Shown here: in pieces, positions 54,101-62,600 of the stretch
How positions within the stretch are numbered: the first letter of the stretch is position 1
Layout: each line of letters starts with the position of its first letter
From: Aureococcus anophagefferens
Lineage: Eukaryota > Sar > Pelagophyceae > Pelagomonadales > Pelagomonadaceae
DNA length: 64,000 nt
Direction: 5' to 3'
Assembly (NCBI RefSeq): GCF_000186865.1
Contig: NW_008705566.1
Span: 2,597,699 to 2,661,698, forward strand
The notes under the pieces: generated by a model
Database searches by the model: none
Told to the model about the DNA's origin: nothing
What the model saw: only the letters and a program-made list of their open reading frames with translations
Program-made: the position numbers and the translations under genes

Positions 54101-55096
54101 ATGCGCTTGGCTTTTGGCAGGCTCGTAGCATTGCTCGCGACGCAGGCGTTCTTGACGCATTTGTTGGCGCCGCGCTCGCAGCAGCGCTCAGCTTCGCGTC
54201 CGCAGCAGCGCTCAGCTTCGCGCTCGCAGCAGCGCTCAGCTTCGCGCCAGCAGCAGCAGCGCTCAGCTTCGCGCCTTCGCATGAGCGGCAGGGTCGCCGT
54301 CGCTGGCCTCGGCGCCGTGGGCCTGCCCGTCGCGCGGGCGCTCGCGTCCGGGTCGATCCCGGGCCTGCGGCTGGCGGCGGTGTCGGCGTCCACGGAGGAG
54401 AGCGGCCGGAGCAAGCTGCGGTCGCTGGGCGCCGAGGACGTGCCCGTGCTGGGCGTCGAACGATTGGCCGCGGAGGCGGACGTCGTCGTCGAGGGCCTGC
54501 CGCCGTCCGAGTTCCTGGCGGTCGCGGAGCCGACGCTGCGCGCGGGCAGGACGCTCGTCGCGCTCTCCGTGACGCAGATCTTGCGGCACCCGGAGCTCGA
54601 GGCGCTCGCCGCGGCGCACGGCGGGCGCATCGTCGTGCCGACGGGCGCGCTCATCGGCCTCGACGCGGTCCGCGCCGCCGCCGAGGGCGGCCACATCCGC
54701 TCCGTCGTCATGCGGACGAAGAAGCCGCCGAAGAGCCTGCAGAACGCGCCGTTCGTGAAGGAGCAGAACCTGGACCTGTCGTCGCTCGAGGAGCCGCTGC
54801 GCCTCTACGAGGGGTCCGTGCGCGCGGCGTCGAAGCTCTTCCCCGCGAACGTGAACGTGGCCTGCGCCCTGGCGCTCGCCGGCGTCGGCCCCGACGAGAC
54901 GCAGTACGAGATCTGGGCGGACCCGGGCGTCGAGCGCAACACGCACACGTACGCCGTCGTCTCCGACGAGAGCAACTTCGAGATCTCCATCGCGGGCGTG
55001 CCCTCGGCCGAGAACCCGGCGACGGGCGCGCTCACGCCCCTGTCGGCCATCGCGACGCTGCGGGGGCTCGTCGCCACGTTGAAGGTCGGCACGTGA
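54101..55096 (+). CDS. L-aspartate dehydrogenase-like protein with repeat-rich leader
   Basis: 331 aa. The core from about residue 61 begins SGRVAVAGLGAVGLPVARAL, a GxGxxG NAD(P)-binding fold, and continues with LEALAAAHGGRIVVPTGALI and VMRTKKPPKSLQNAPF, then FPANVNVACALALAGVGPDE and the C-terminal AENPATGALTPLSAIATLRG, all of the aspartate dehydrogenase (DUF108/NadX) family, which feeds NAD synthesis. The leader (residues 1-60) has a hydrophobic start (LAFGRLVALLATQAFLTHLL) and four repeats of QQRSASR; it may be a targeting sequence. An alternative start at 54281 would drop the leader. Divergent from the glycosidase gene (66 bp). Confidence 0.88.
   Translation: MRLAFGRLVALLATQAFLTHLLAPRSQQRSASRPQQRSASRSQQRSASRQQQQRSASRLRMSGRVAVAGLGAVGLPVARALASGSIPGLRLAAVSASTEESGRSKLRSLGAEDVPVLGVERLAAEADVVVEGLPPSEFLAVAEPTLRAGRTLVALSVTQILRHPELEALAAAHGGRIVVPTGALIGLDAVRAAAEGGHIRSVVMRTKKPPKSLQNAPFVKEQNLDLSSLEEPLRLYEGSVRAASKLFPANVNVACALALAGVGPDETQYEIWADPGVERNTHTYAVVSDESNFEISIAGVPSAENPATGALTPLSAIATLRGLVATLKVGT
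54173..54275. repeat. 24-bp coding tandem repeat in the aspartate dehydrogenase leader
   Basis: About four units built on CAGCAGCGCTCAGCTTCGCG with short variable spacers encode QQRSASR repeats. The unit length is a multiple of three, so copy number could vary without breaking the gene. Confidence 0.85.
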
Positions 55097-55140
55097 GCTT
55101 ACGCACGGTTGCGGGGAAAACATACAGTTAGTAGATGTGG

Positions 55141-55144
<4 letters not shown>

Positions 55145-55173
<29 letters not shown>
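55145..55173. repeat. (GA)n microsatellite
   Basis: About 14 uninterrupted GA units between the convergent stops of the dehydrogenase and nitrate transporter genes, in the shared 3' region. Confidence 0.97.
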
Positions 55174-55176
<3 letters not shown>

Positions 55177-55241
55177 TTGCCGCGCTCCTTCGCCGCCGGT
55201 AGACGCGCGTCCGCACCGGAATGTTCCTCGATGGGACGGGC

Positions 55242-56696
55242 CTAGGCCTCGGCGTCGCGGCCGGGCGCCGGGTCCGGGGCCTTTTTGTCGTCGTTGGAGA
55301 AGAGCGAGCCTTCGCCGTCGATGCGGATGAAGACGGAGAGGAAGGACGACGCGATGATGATGGCGCCGAGCGCGCGGTAGCCCGCGGCGCCGTCGGAGCC
55401 GAACATGAAGAGGAGCCCCCAGGCGACGGCGCCGACGTTGCCGCCCGCGCCGACGACGCCGGCGACGGCGCCGAGCGATTTCGGCGCGACGTAGGGCACG
55501 ATGGCGAAGGTCGTGCCCTCGGCGGCCTGGACGCAGATCGAGAAGCAGACGAGGGCCGCGACGGCCGGCGCGAGCGCGTCGACGTAGGAGAACGCGACGA
55601 GGATTGCGCCCTCGGCGAAGAGGTAGGCCGTGTGCACGAGGAGCCGGCCCCGCATGCCGAGCCGCCGGTTCGCGGCGTCGGACGCGAGGCCCCCGAGGCC
55701 TCTGGCGAAGAGGTTCATCCAGCCGAAGAGCGACGCGAGCGTGCCCGCCGTGCCGACGCTCAACCCGTAGCGGTCGTAGAAGTACATGGCCATGGCGTTG
55801 TTCACGTGGAGCTCGACGCCGAAGCAGGCCGCGTACTGGACGCCGAGGATCCACGAGTTGGCGTTGGCGAAGCCGCCGCGCGTCGAGGCGGCGACGGTGA
55901 CCTTGGCGCGCGCGCCCGCCGCCGCCGCGTCGTCGAGCGTGCCCCGGGGGCACTCGTCGGCGGAGACGCGCATGGCCGCGGCCACCGCGAGGACCGCGGC
56001 GCCGGGCGCGAAGAACGCGCGGCGCCAGGCCTGCTCGTCCGAGAGGCCGCCGTCCCGCAGCGCCTCGTAGAGCAGGCCCATGACGAGGATCGTGAAGCCG
56101 CCGCCGCAGTTGCCCCAGCCGCCCGTCACGGCGTTCGCCGTGCCGACGACGCCCGTCGCGAACATCTCGCTCGACCAGAGCTGCGTGATGACGAACGTCG
56201 CGCCGCCGACGCCGATGAAGAACCGGAGCGCGCAGAGCTGGACGAGGGTCTGGACCGTCCCGGCCAGGAGCGTGCACGCGCCCGCGAAGACGAGCAGGCC
56301 CGTCTGGACTTTGACGGCGCCGTACGTGTCGCCGAGGGGCCCGACGACGAAGCGCGCGACGACGCACGCGGCGACGTTGCAGATGTTGCTGAGCCAGATG
56401 CCCCGCTTGGCGATGCGCAGGTCCTCGCGGATGACGACGAGGAGCGGCGCGTAGGCGAACCAGACCACGAACGCGACGAAGAAGCTCAGCCACTGGAAGT
56501 GGAACGCGCGCATGTGGGGGCGCTTCAGCGTGCAGAGCTGGAGCTCCGTGGCCTTGAAGCCCTGGGCCGGGTCCACGGCGACGCCGCTGATGCGCGGCAC
56601 GCCGTCGGCGCCCGTGACGCAGGGATACTTCTGCTCGTCCGTCGTCGGAAGCGCGGGCGCGCGCTCCGGCGCCGCCAGTTCCGTGGTCGGAGGCAT
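55242..56696 (-). CDS. NRT2: High-affinity nitrate/nitrite transporter (NRT2/NNP family)
   Basis: 484 aa from ATG 56696. The soluble N-terminus is about 75 residues, then FQWLSFFVAFVVWFAYAPLL. Signatures of the NNP family: RFFIGVGGATFVITQLWSSE in helix 5 and NAVTGGWGNCGGGFTILVMG (nitrate signature) in the following helix, with GYRALGAIIIASSFLSVF near the end. About 12 helices in total; the cytosolic loop in the middle is about 45 residues. Imports nitrate with protons (or sodium in marine algae) across the plasma membrane; usually induced by nitrogen limitation, but no cis element is readable. The longer frame to 56900 adds unlikely residues. Confidence 0.95.
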   Translation of the reverse strand: MPPTTELAAPERAPALPTTDEQKYPCVTGADGVPRISGVAVDPAQGFKATELQLCTLKRPHMRAFHFQWLSFFVAFVVWFAYAPLLVVIREDLRIAKRGIWLSNICNVAACVVARFVVGPLGDTYGAVKVQTGLLVFAGACTLLAGTVQTLVQLCALRFFIGVGGATFVITQLWSSEMFATGVVGTANAVTGGWGNCGGGFTILVMGLLYEALRDGGLSDEQAWRRAFFAPGAAVLAVAAAMRVSADECPRGTLDDAAAAGARAKVTVAASTRGGFANANSWILGVQYAACFGVELHVNNAMAMYFYDRYGLSVGTAGTLASLFGWMNLFARGLGGLASDAANRRLGMRGRLLVHTAYLFAEGAILVAFSYVDALAPAVAALVCFSICVQAAEGTTFAIVPYVAPKSLGAVAGVVGAGGNVGAVAWGLLFMFGSDGAAGYRALGAIIIASSFLSVFIRIDGEGSLFSNDDKKAPDPAPGRDAEA

Positions 56697-57100
56697 GGTT
56701 CTCTCCTTTGGTGTGCCGCACGTTGGCCTGCCACCGTATTGCAATTCGCAACCTTCGTTGTGCCCTATCGGCCGTTCGTGCTCATAAGTTTGCACATCGA
56801 TATGAAAAAGAGCGGGCAGCCGAGGGGGAAACAAGGCGATGTTGCTGTGATGCATCCACCTTGACGACGTCCGTGCTCCGATCAATCTCGACTGGTGCAA
56901 CGCTGTCGCCCGCCAGTCCTTCTGTGCTCCGCGCCGGGTTGTTCCGACCCCCGCGCCCCGCGCCCCGCGCGCCGCTCCGCCTCCCTCGTACGCGGGTTCG
57001 ACCCCGCCCGCCTCCGCCGACGATCACCGGTCGCTGAGGTTGTCTCGATTCTGTGAACTCGTTTTCGCGAACCGGTGACAGCCTCGCGCGGCTTAGGGAG
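56697..57100. promoter_or_regulatory. 404-bp intergenic region upstream of NRT2
   Basis: The divergent spacer between NRT2 and a small basic protein is the likely site of nitrate-transporter regulation. The first 150 bp beside NRT2 are relatively AT-rich; the rest contains CGCGCCCCGCG-type repeats (56955-56980). No recognisable operator, RNA gene or long repeat is seen. Confidence 0.35.
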
Positions 57101-57412
57101 ATGACTACGACTCGGTCCGCCAAGGGCCCCAGAAGAAAGTCGAAGGCGTCGTCCAAGAAGGCGAAGACGGCGGCGCCGGCCAAACAGGCGCGCGCGACGG
57201 CGAAGCCGCCCGCGCCCAAGGCCTCGAAGGCTCCGAAGGGGGACGAGAGCCGGCGCCAGTTCGCCCGGCGGCGGCGGGCCATGCGGCTGCGGTCCGAGTC
57301 ATCGCGTCGCGATGAGTCCTCGGAGATCGCGGGGAAGTTCGGCTTTCGCGTCCACCTCTTTCGCTCGTTGATCCCGAGAAAAGAGAGCGGCGACGGCTTC
57401 GAGTCCGATTGA
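57101..57412 (+). CDS. Small Lys/Ala/Pro-rich basic protein
   Basis: 103 aa. Residues 1-50 are histone H1-like in composition (GPRRKSKASSKKAKTAAPAK, then KPPAPKASKAPKG), and the rest is Arg/Ser-rich (RRQFARRRRAMRLRSESSRR) with a short hydrophobic segment GKFGFRVHLFRSLIP. Such chains bind nucleic acid or act as nuclear or nucleolar signals. No defined domain. It fits the alternating gene layout. GC-rich basic ORFs arise easily by chance, so confidence is limited. Confidence 0.45.
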   Translation: MTTTRSAKGPRRKSKASSKKAKTAAPAKQARATAKPPAPKASKAPKGDESRRQFARRRRAMRLRSESSRRDESSEIAGKFGFRVHLFRSLIPRKESGDGFESD

Positions 57413-57623
57413 AACCTGTCGCCGTCGTAGGAGCTGCGCGTGCGTCGGACGACCCGCCGCTCGCGCTGCCCGCTCCGCTTGTGCCCCGCCTCCCTCGCGC
57501 GCGCTCGCGCTCGAAGCGCCGCGCGTCGCGCGCGACCCCTCCCTCCCCTTCCCCCCTGACTAAGCCCCTTGCAAAAACACACACTCCCGGGAGTGCCTCA
57601 ACTAGAGCTAGAAACTAGAGCAG

Positions 57624-58928
57624 TTACCCGTCTTCGAGCCCGAGCCAGTCGTCCCAGCCGCGGAACGCGTCGCCGTAGGCGAGCGACGGCCGCGCGGGGA
57701 GGCGGAGGTCCGCGAGGACGGGCGCGAAGCTGACGGCGTAGGCCGACCAGGCGAGCTCGCTGCGGACACCGAGCGTGCGCGCGAGCTTGCGCGCGTCTTC
57801 GTAGGGCCGGCGCACGCCGAGGAAGTCGTCCCAGCCGAGCCACTCGTCGGGGAACATGTCGTCCGGGCGGCTCGGCGAGTACTTGGGCACGCCGACCTCG
57901 CGCCAATCCGCTTCGCAGCGGTGGCCCATGAGGCGAGCCTTCTTCCGGCACTCGTCGAAGGTCAGCTGCTTCCGATAGTTCGCCGACCAGACGCCGCGTC
58001 CGTTGTACGCCTCCGGCGCGTCGCCCGAGTCGAGGCGCCGCTTCGCGAGGTCGCGGCGGAGGACGTCCGCGGCGGCGCGCGGCGGCTCGCCCAGGGCGCG
58101 CTCGGCGTCGGGCGTCACGGCCGCCGCGGCCTCGGACGCGAGCGCGGCGAAGATGGAACGCATGCTCTCCGCGACGGGCGGCGGCAGGCCTTCCAGGTGC
58201 GCGTTGACGCGCTGGGGGTCGACGGATACGTCGCAGGAAGCCGCGACGGCCGCCAGCGTCGTCGCCGCGGGGCCCGAGAGGTGGAGCGTCGCGTTCGCCG
58301 GCGGCGCCGCGGCGACGAGCCGCCGCGCGGCGACGGCCGCGACGTCGCGCGTCGAGATCATGGCGATGTTCGCGTCGGCGAGCGCGTGCGCCGCGGCGCC
58401 ACTCTCCAAACCCGGTAGGCCCAGGAGCGGCGACGGCGCCGTGAGCGACTCCACGAAGACGCTGGGCCGGAGGATCGTCCACGACGCGCACGAGTCTCGG
58501 AGCGCGGCCTCGGCTTCCACGTGCGCCGCCGCGGGCCCGGCGTCGGCCTCGAAGAACGCGGCGCAGGTCGAGACCTTGACGACGTGCTCGCAGCGGCCCG
58601 TGCGCGCCGCCGCGGCGTAGAGCCGCGCCTCCTGTGCGGCCTGGTTCGGCCCGTTCGCGCAGGCCGCGTAGAGCCGGAAGGGGCCCTCGCCGTCGAGCGC
58701 GGCGTCGACCCGCGCCTCGTCGTCGAGGTCCACCTCGACGCATTTCGTCGCGACGCCGAGCAGGCGCTTCGCCGCGAGGACGTCCCGCGTCAGCGCCGCG
58801 TGCTCCACGCCCTGGCGCTTCAGCACGCGCACGAGCTCGCGCCCGACCTTGCCCGTCGCGCCGGCGACGACGACTCGGAGCGCTCGTGTTGTTGCTGCGA
58901 GCGCCAGGAGCAGCGCGAGACGCAGCAT
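57624..58928 (-). CDS. NmrA-like NAD(P)-binding protein with tryptophan-motif tail
   Basis: 434 aa. A signal peptide (LRLALLLALAATTRALR) is followed by a short-chain/NmrA Rossmann domain: VVVAGATGKVGRELVRVLKR (GxxGxxG), VEVDLDDEARVDAALDGEGP, HVVKVSTCAAFFEADAG and SWTILRPSVFVESL. From about 320 come two W-D-W-L-G blocks, DEWLGWDDFLGVRRPYEDAR and FRGWDDWLGLEDG, separated by RKLARTLGVRSELAWSAY. Such motifs recur in algal proteins (integrase-like repeat units, as I recall), but fusion to NmrA is unusual. Activity unknown: a redox-sensor or isomerase-like role. Divergent from the SAM gene over 197 bp. Confidence 0.78.
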   Translation of the reverse strand: MLRLALLLALAATTRALRVVVAGATGKVGRELVRVLKRQGVEHAALTRDVLAAKRLLGVATKCVEVDLDDEARVDAALDGEGPFRLYAACANGPNQAAQEARLYAAAARTGRCEHVVKVSTCAAFFEADAGPAAAHVEAEAALRDSCASWTILRPSVFVESLTAPSPLLGLPGLESGAAAHALADANIAMISTRDVAAVAARRLVAAAPPANATLHLSGPAATTLAAVAASCDVSVDPQRVNAHLEGLPPPVAESMRSIFAALASEAAAAVTPDAERALGEPPRAAADVLRRDLAKRRLDSGDAPEAYNGRGVWSANYRKQLTFDECRKKARLMGHRCEADWREVGVPKYSPSRPDDMFPDEWLGWDDFLGVRRPYEDARKLARTLGVRSELAWSAYAVSFAPVLADLRLPARPSLAYGDAFRGWDDWLGLEDG

Positions 58929-59125
58929 TTGATATTCAGCTGCGGTCGGCAGCAGATGTGTGATTCAGCAAGCCATAATGCGCTGCTGCAACGCGACATC
59001 AACCGAGATTCAACGAGAGCGCGCTTCGCACGATCGTTCGCGCCGTGTTCGGGAGTGCGGCAGCCCCAGGCGTCGGCAGCAACGCACAAGCACCGCAACC
59101 CAAAAAACAAGAGCAGCCAGCAACC

Positions 59126-59671
59126 ATGCGAAGCTGTGCGCTCGTGCTGCTCGTCGTCGCCGCGGGGGCTGCCCCGACGAACGAAGACGACCTCGCAGCA
59201 ACGCTGCAGGCCTACGGCCTCGACGACCTGCGGAGCAAGCTCGAGCGCCGCGGCGTGGGCAGCGAGCGCGACCTCGGCTTCCTGACGGACGCCGACATCG
59301 ACGCGCTCTGGTGGGAGAGCGTGCCGCCCGTCCAGCGGCAGGCGCTCCGCGTCGCGCGGAACGACCAGGTCGCCGCGCGGCATCGCGCCAAGCACGCGCG
59401 GACCGCGAAGGAGCGCGTCGCCGCGTGGCTGCTCGCCACCGCCGAGACGGCGATCCGCGGCGCGTGCCTCGGCTCCGGCGCGTCGTTCCTCTGGGAGACC
59501 GCATCGTCCGCCGGCTTCTTCCGCCTCGAGCGCGCGGACCTGGAGGCGGCCATCAAGGCCGCGTCGCTCCGCGCGTCCGCCGTGGGCTGCGCCACCGCGC
59601 TCACGTGCCTCGGCGCGTCCATGCTCGTGCCCCACGCGCTCCGCGCGAACTGGCTCGGCCCGCTCTATTAG
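59126..59671 (+). CDS. Small SAM-domain protein with signal peptide
   Basis: 181 aa from ATG 59126. Signal peptide RSCALVLLVVAAGAAPT. Residues about 22-70 form a SAM-like five-helix domain (LAATLQAYGLDDLRSKLERR, LGFLTDADIDAL). A basic stretch (ARHRAKHARTAKERVAAWLL) follows, then two hydrophobic helices (GACLGSGASFLWETASSAGF; ALTCLGASMLVPHALRANWL), likely membrane-embedded. SAM domains in secreted or plastid proteins are unusual; the leader may lead to an organelle or the ER. Function unknown. The stop is 3 bp from that of the MYND/ankyrin gene. Confidence 0.62.
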   Translation: MRSCALVLLVVAAGAAPTNEDDLAATLQAYGLDDLRSKLERRGVGSERDLGFLTDADIDALWWESVPPVQRQALRVARNDQVAARHRAKHARTAKERVAAWLLATAETAIRGACLGSGASFLWETASSAGFFRLERADLEAAIKAASLRASAVGCATALTCLGASMLVPHALRANWLGPLY

Positions 59672-59674
59672 GGA

Positions 59675-62600
59675 CTAGTCCGCCTCCTCGGCGTCCTCGC
59701 ACGCGCTCTTGAGCCGGCGGAAGATTTCGCCCTTCTCGAGGCAGTCGTGGATGGGGACGCCGCGCGCCTTCGCCGCCGCGCGCAGCTCCTTGATGGACAT
59801 GTTGACGGACAGGTCCGCGGCGTCCGGCGGCGGCGGCGGCGCGGCGGCGCGGCACACGGCCTTGTGGACCTTCCAGTGCGCGCGCTGGCAGGCGGGGCCG
59901 CAGTAGGCGACCTTGGTGCAGCGCGCGCACTTCTGGAGCGACTTCTTCTTGTCCCAGCGCGACGTCTTGCCGCAGTTCGCGCAGGCCTCGCCCGCGTCGC
60001 GGCGCGGCGCGTAGCGGTCGACGTCGAGGACGTCGTCGTCGGCGAGCGACGCGGTCGCGGCGACGAGCGCGCGGAGCCGGGCGCGGCACGCGAGGTCGTC
60101 GTTGGCGATGCGGCAGCCGAAGGCGCCGGCGCGGAAGTCGGCCTCGAAGCCCTCGGCCTGCGCGACGATCTCGCGGAACTGGCGCATCTTGAGGACCGTC
60201 CGCGTCTTCGCGTCGATGGCGAACCACCACGACACGGGCCGCCGCACGTCGTCCGGCGGGAACATGAACGCGGCCTCGAGGAAGAACTTGGCCGCGTCGG
60301 CGGGCGCGCCGTCGCGCCGCGCGCGGAAGCCGAGCGTGAAGGACGCGACCGCGAAGGGCACGAGGTAGTAGGTCGTCGCGTAGCCGGCCGTGTTCTGGGA
60401 CGGGTCCGCCGCCACGATGGTGGCGCCGTCGTCGAGGACCGCGGACGTCGCCACGAAGCCCAGGGCGTCGCGCTCGAGCGTCGAGACGCAATCCGCGCGG
60501 ATGATCTCGGCGTGGCGCGCCGCGCGGTCGAGGATGAACGTCTCCGGCATGCGCTTCATCTCCGCGCGCATCTCCGCGTCCTGGCGCCGGAGGTGCGCGT
60601 CCGTCGGCGACGGCGAGGCCACGCGGTCGAACCTCATGCCCGCGGTGTCGCCGCATACTCGCGCGTAGGCCTCGATGCAGCGCGCGCGGAGCGTGCGCAT
60701 GAACGAGTCCTTGACGATGCTCGTCTTGAAGCCGTCGTCGACGCTGAAGGCGCGCGACGCGCGGGCCTTCTCGCAGATCTCGAGCGCGAGGTCCAGGGCC
60801 CGAGCGGCGTCGAAGAGCTGCGCGTTCTCAAACGCCGCCAAAAGAGCGAGGCTTCGCACGGCGAGGACGACCCAGTGGCGCGCGAGGTGCGCGTGGCCCT
60901 CGCGCATCTGCGCCTCGGCGACGCGCAGGAGCTCGGTCGCGCCGACGCCGGCCCAGCGATGGTAGACGCTCTTCGTCGGCACGTAGAACGTCTCCCGCGC
61001 GTAGGGCATCTTCGACAGTTTCGTCGCCCGCGCGAGCTCCGGCTGCTCCTCCCAGCCGATGAGGAAGGTCATCGCGTTGCCCACGACCTGCTGGAGGAGC
61101 ACGACGTTGCTCTGAAACGCGGTATTGGCGCACTCGCCGCCGACGTCGACGATGGCGGCGTAGAGCGCGCGCGGCTCATCGATGGCCGCGTTCGACAGGT
61201 ACTCGAGGACGTTGGCCTTCTCGTACCCCTCGACGAACGCCATGGGCACGCGGCCCTCGAAGCCGGCGCAGTAGGGCGCCGCCGCCGACGCCGGGTCCCG
61301 GAGGCGGCGCTGGAGGTGGAACGCGCAGCGGACGAGGTACGCGTTCGCCCACAGCGTCCGCGCGCTACTCCCGACGGGCGGCTCGGCCTCGATGGCGGGC
61401 ACGCAGGCCGTCAGGATGCGCTCGATGCGCCCGGGCAGGTGGGACTTTTGAACGAAGTCCCGCGCGGCCGCGAGCTGTTCGGGCGCGCTCGTCGCCATCT
61501 GCCAGTAGAGGCGCCGCACCGCGCGCGTGCCCTCGTCGCCGAGCTGGCTCAAAAGCCGGTCCGCGGCGTCGCACGCGGCGTCGACGGCCGCCGGCGCGGG
61601 CGGCGGCGCGGCCACGAGGCGGTCGACCAAGTCGGACTTCTCGACGCAGCCGGCCCGGCTGATGCCGCGCGCGTCCAGCTCCTTCTTGAGCGCGGAGACG
61701 CCCAGGGCCGCGACGGCCGCGCGGTCGCGGCTCGCGGGCGCCCCCGCGGCGGCGCGGAGCAGGGCCGTCACGTCCGACGACGGCCGGTGCATCTCCGCGA
61801 AGGCGAGCGTCGACGTCGACTTGATGGCCCGCGGGTCGCGCTTCATGGCGAGGCTCGGGTCGCGGGCGGCGTCCGGCACGAAGAATACGAAGCGGTCGTA
61901 CTTGAAGTAGGCGAGGTCGTGGCGGCACTGCGGGTCGGCGCCGGCGCCGAGGATCGCCGAAGCGACCGCCGCGTCGTCCCGGACCACGGCGCCCATCAGT
62001 GCGGTGAATTTCGCGGCGCCGATCCCGCGGTCGGGATCCGCGCCGGCCTCGAGCAGCGCCGCGTAGTGGTCGAGGCGCGGGGCCTCGTCCCGGCGGCGCG
62101 CGACGCAGAGCGCGAGGAGCGGCGTGAGCGTCGGGGCCATGTCGTCGCTCCGGCCCCGCCGCTCGACGTCGCGCGGCGCGAGGAATCCCCCGTACTTGCT
62201 CTGGAGCAGGGCCCGCGCGTGCGCCGCGCCGGGACCGCCGTAGTGCGCGTGGTTCGGATCCGCGCGCTTCGTGCGCCGCGCGGCGTTCGGATCCGCGCCC
62301 GCGGCGAGGAGCACGCGCGTGCACTCGAGGCACGGCGCCGCGATGGCGGCGCACAGGGCCGCGGCGGTCGCGAGGTCCACGAGGGGCGCGAAGTCGCCCG
62401 TGCCGTCGACGTCGCGCAGGCCCGGCGCGGCGACGAGCAGCTTCAGGATCTCGACCTGCTTGGCGACGTAGTCCTCGAGCGCCATGTCGATCTTGAAGAA
62501 CACCTTGTTGTCCCCGCCCATGCCGAGGACGCGCACGCGCGGGCCCGGCGGCGCCGCGGGCAGCGAGTCGACGCCGAGCTCCGCGGCCTGGAACGTGGGC

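Noticed and set aside
55145..55173. GA repeat as a possible regulatory GAGA site
   Set aside because: It lies in the shared 3' region of two convergent genes; a simple microsatellite is enough to explain it.
56980..57035. tRNA-like B-box GGGTTCGACCCC near 56994
   Set aside because: The T-arm stem does not pair beyond two or three bases and there is no A-box or acceptor stem at the right distance.
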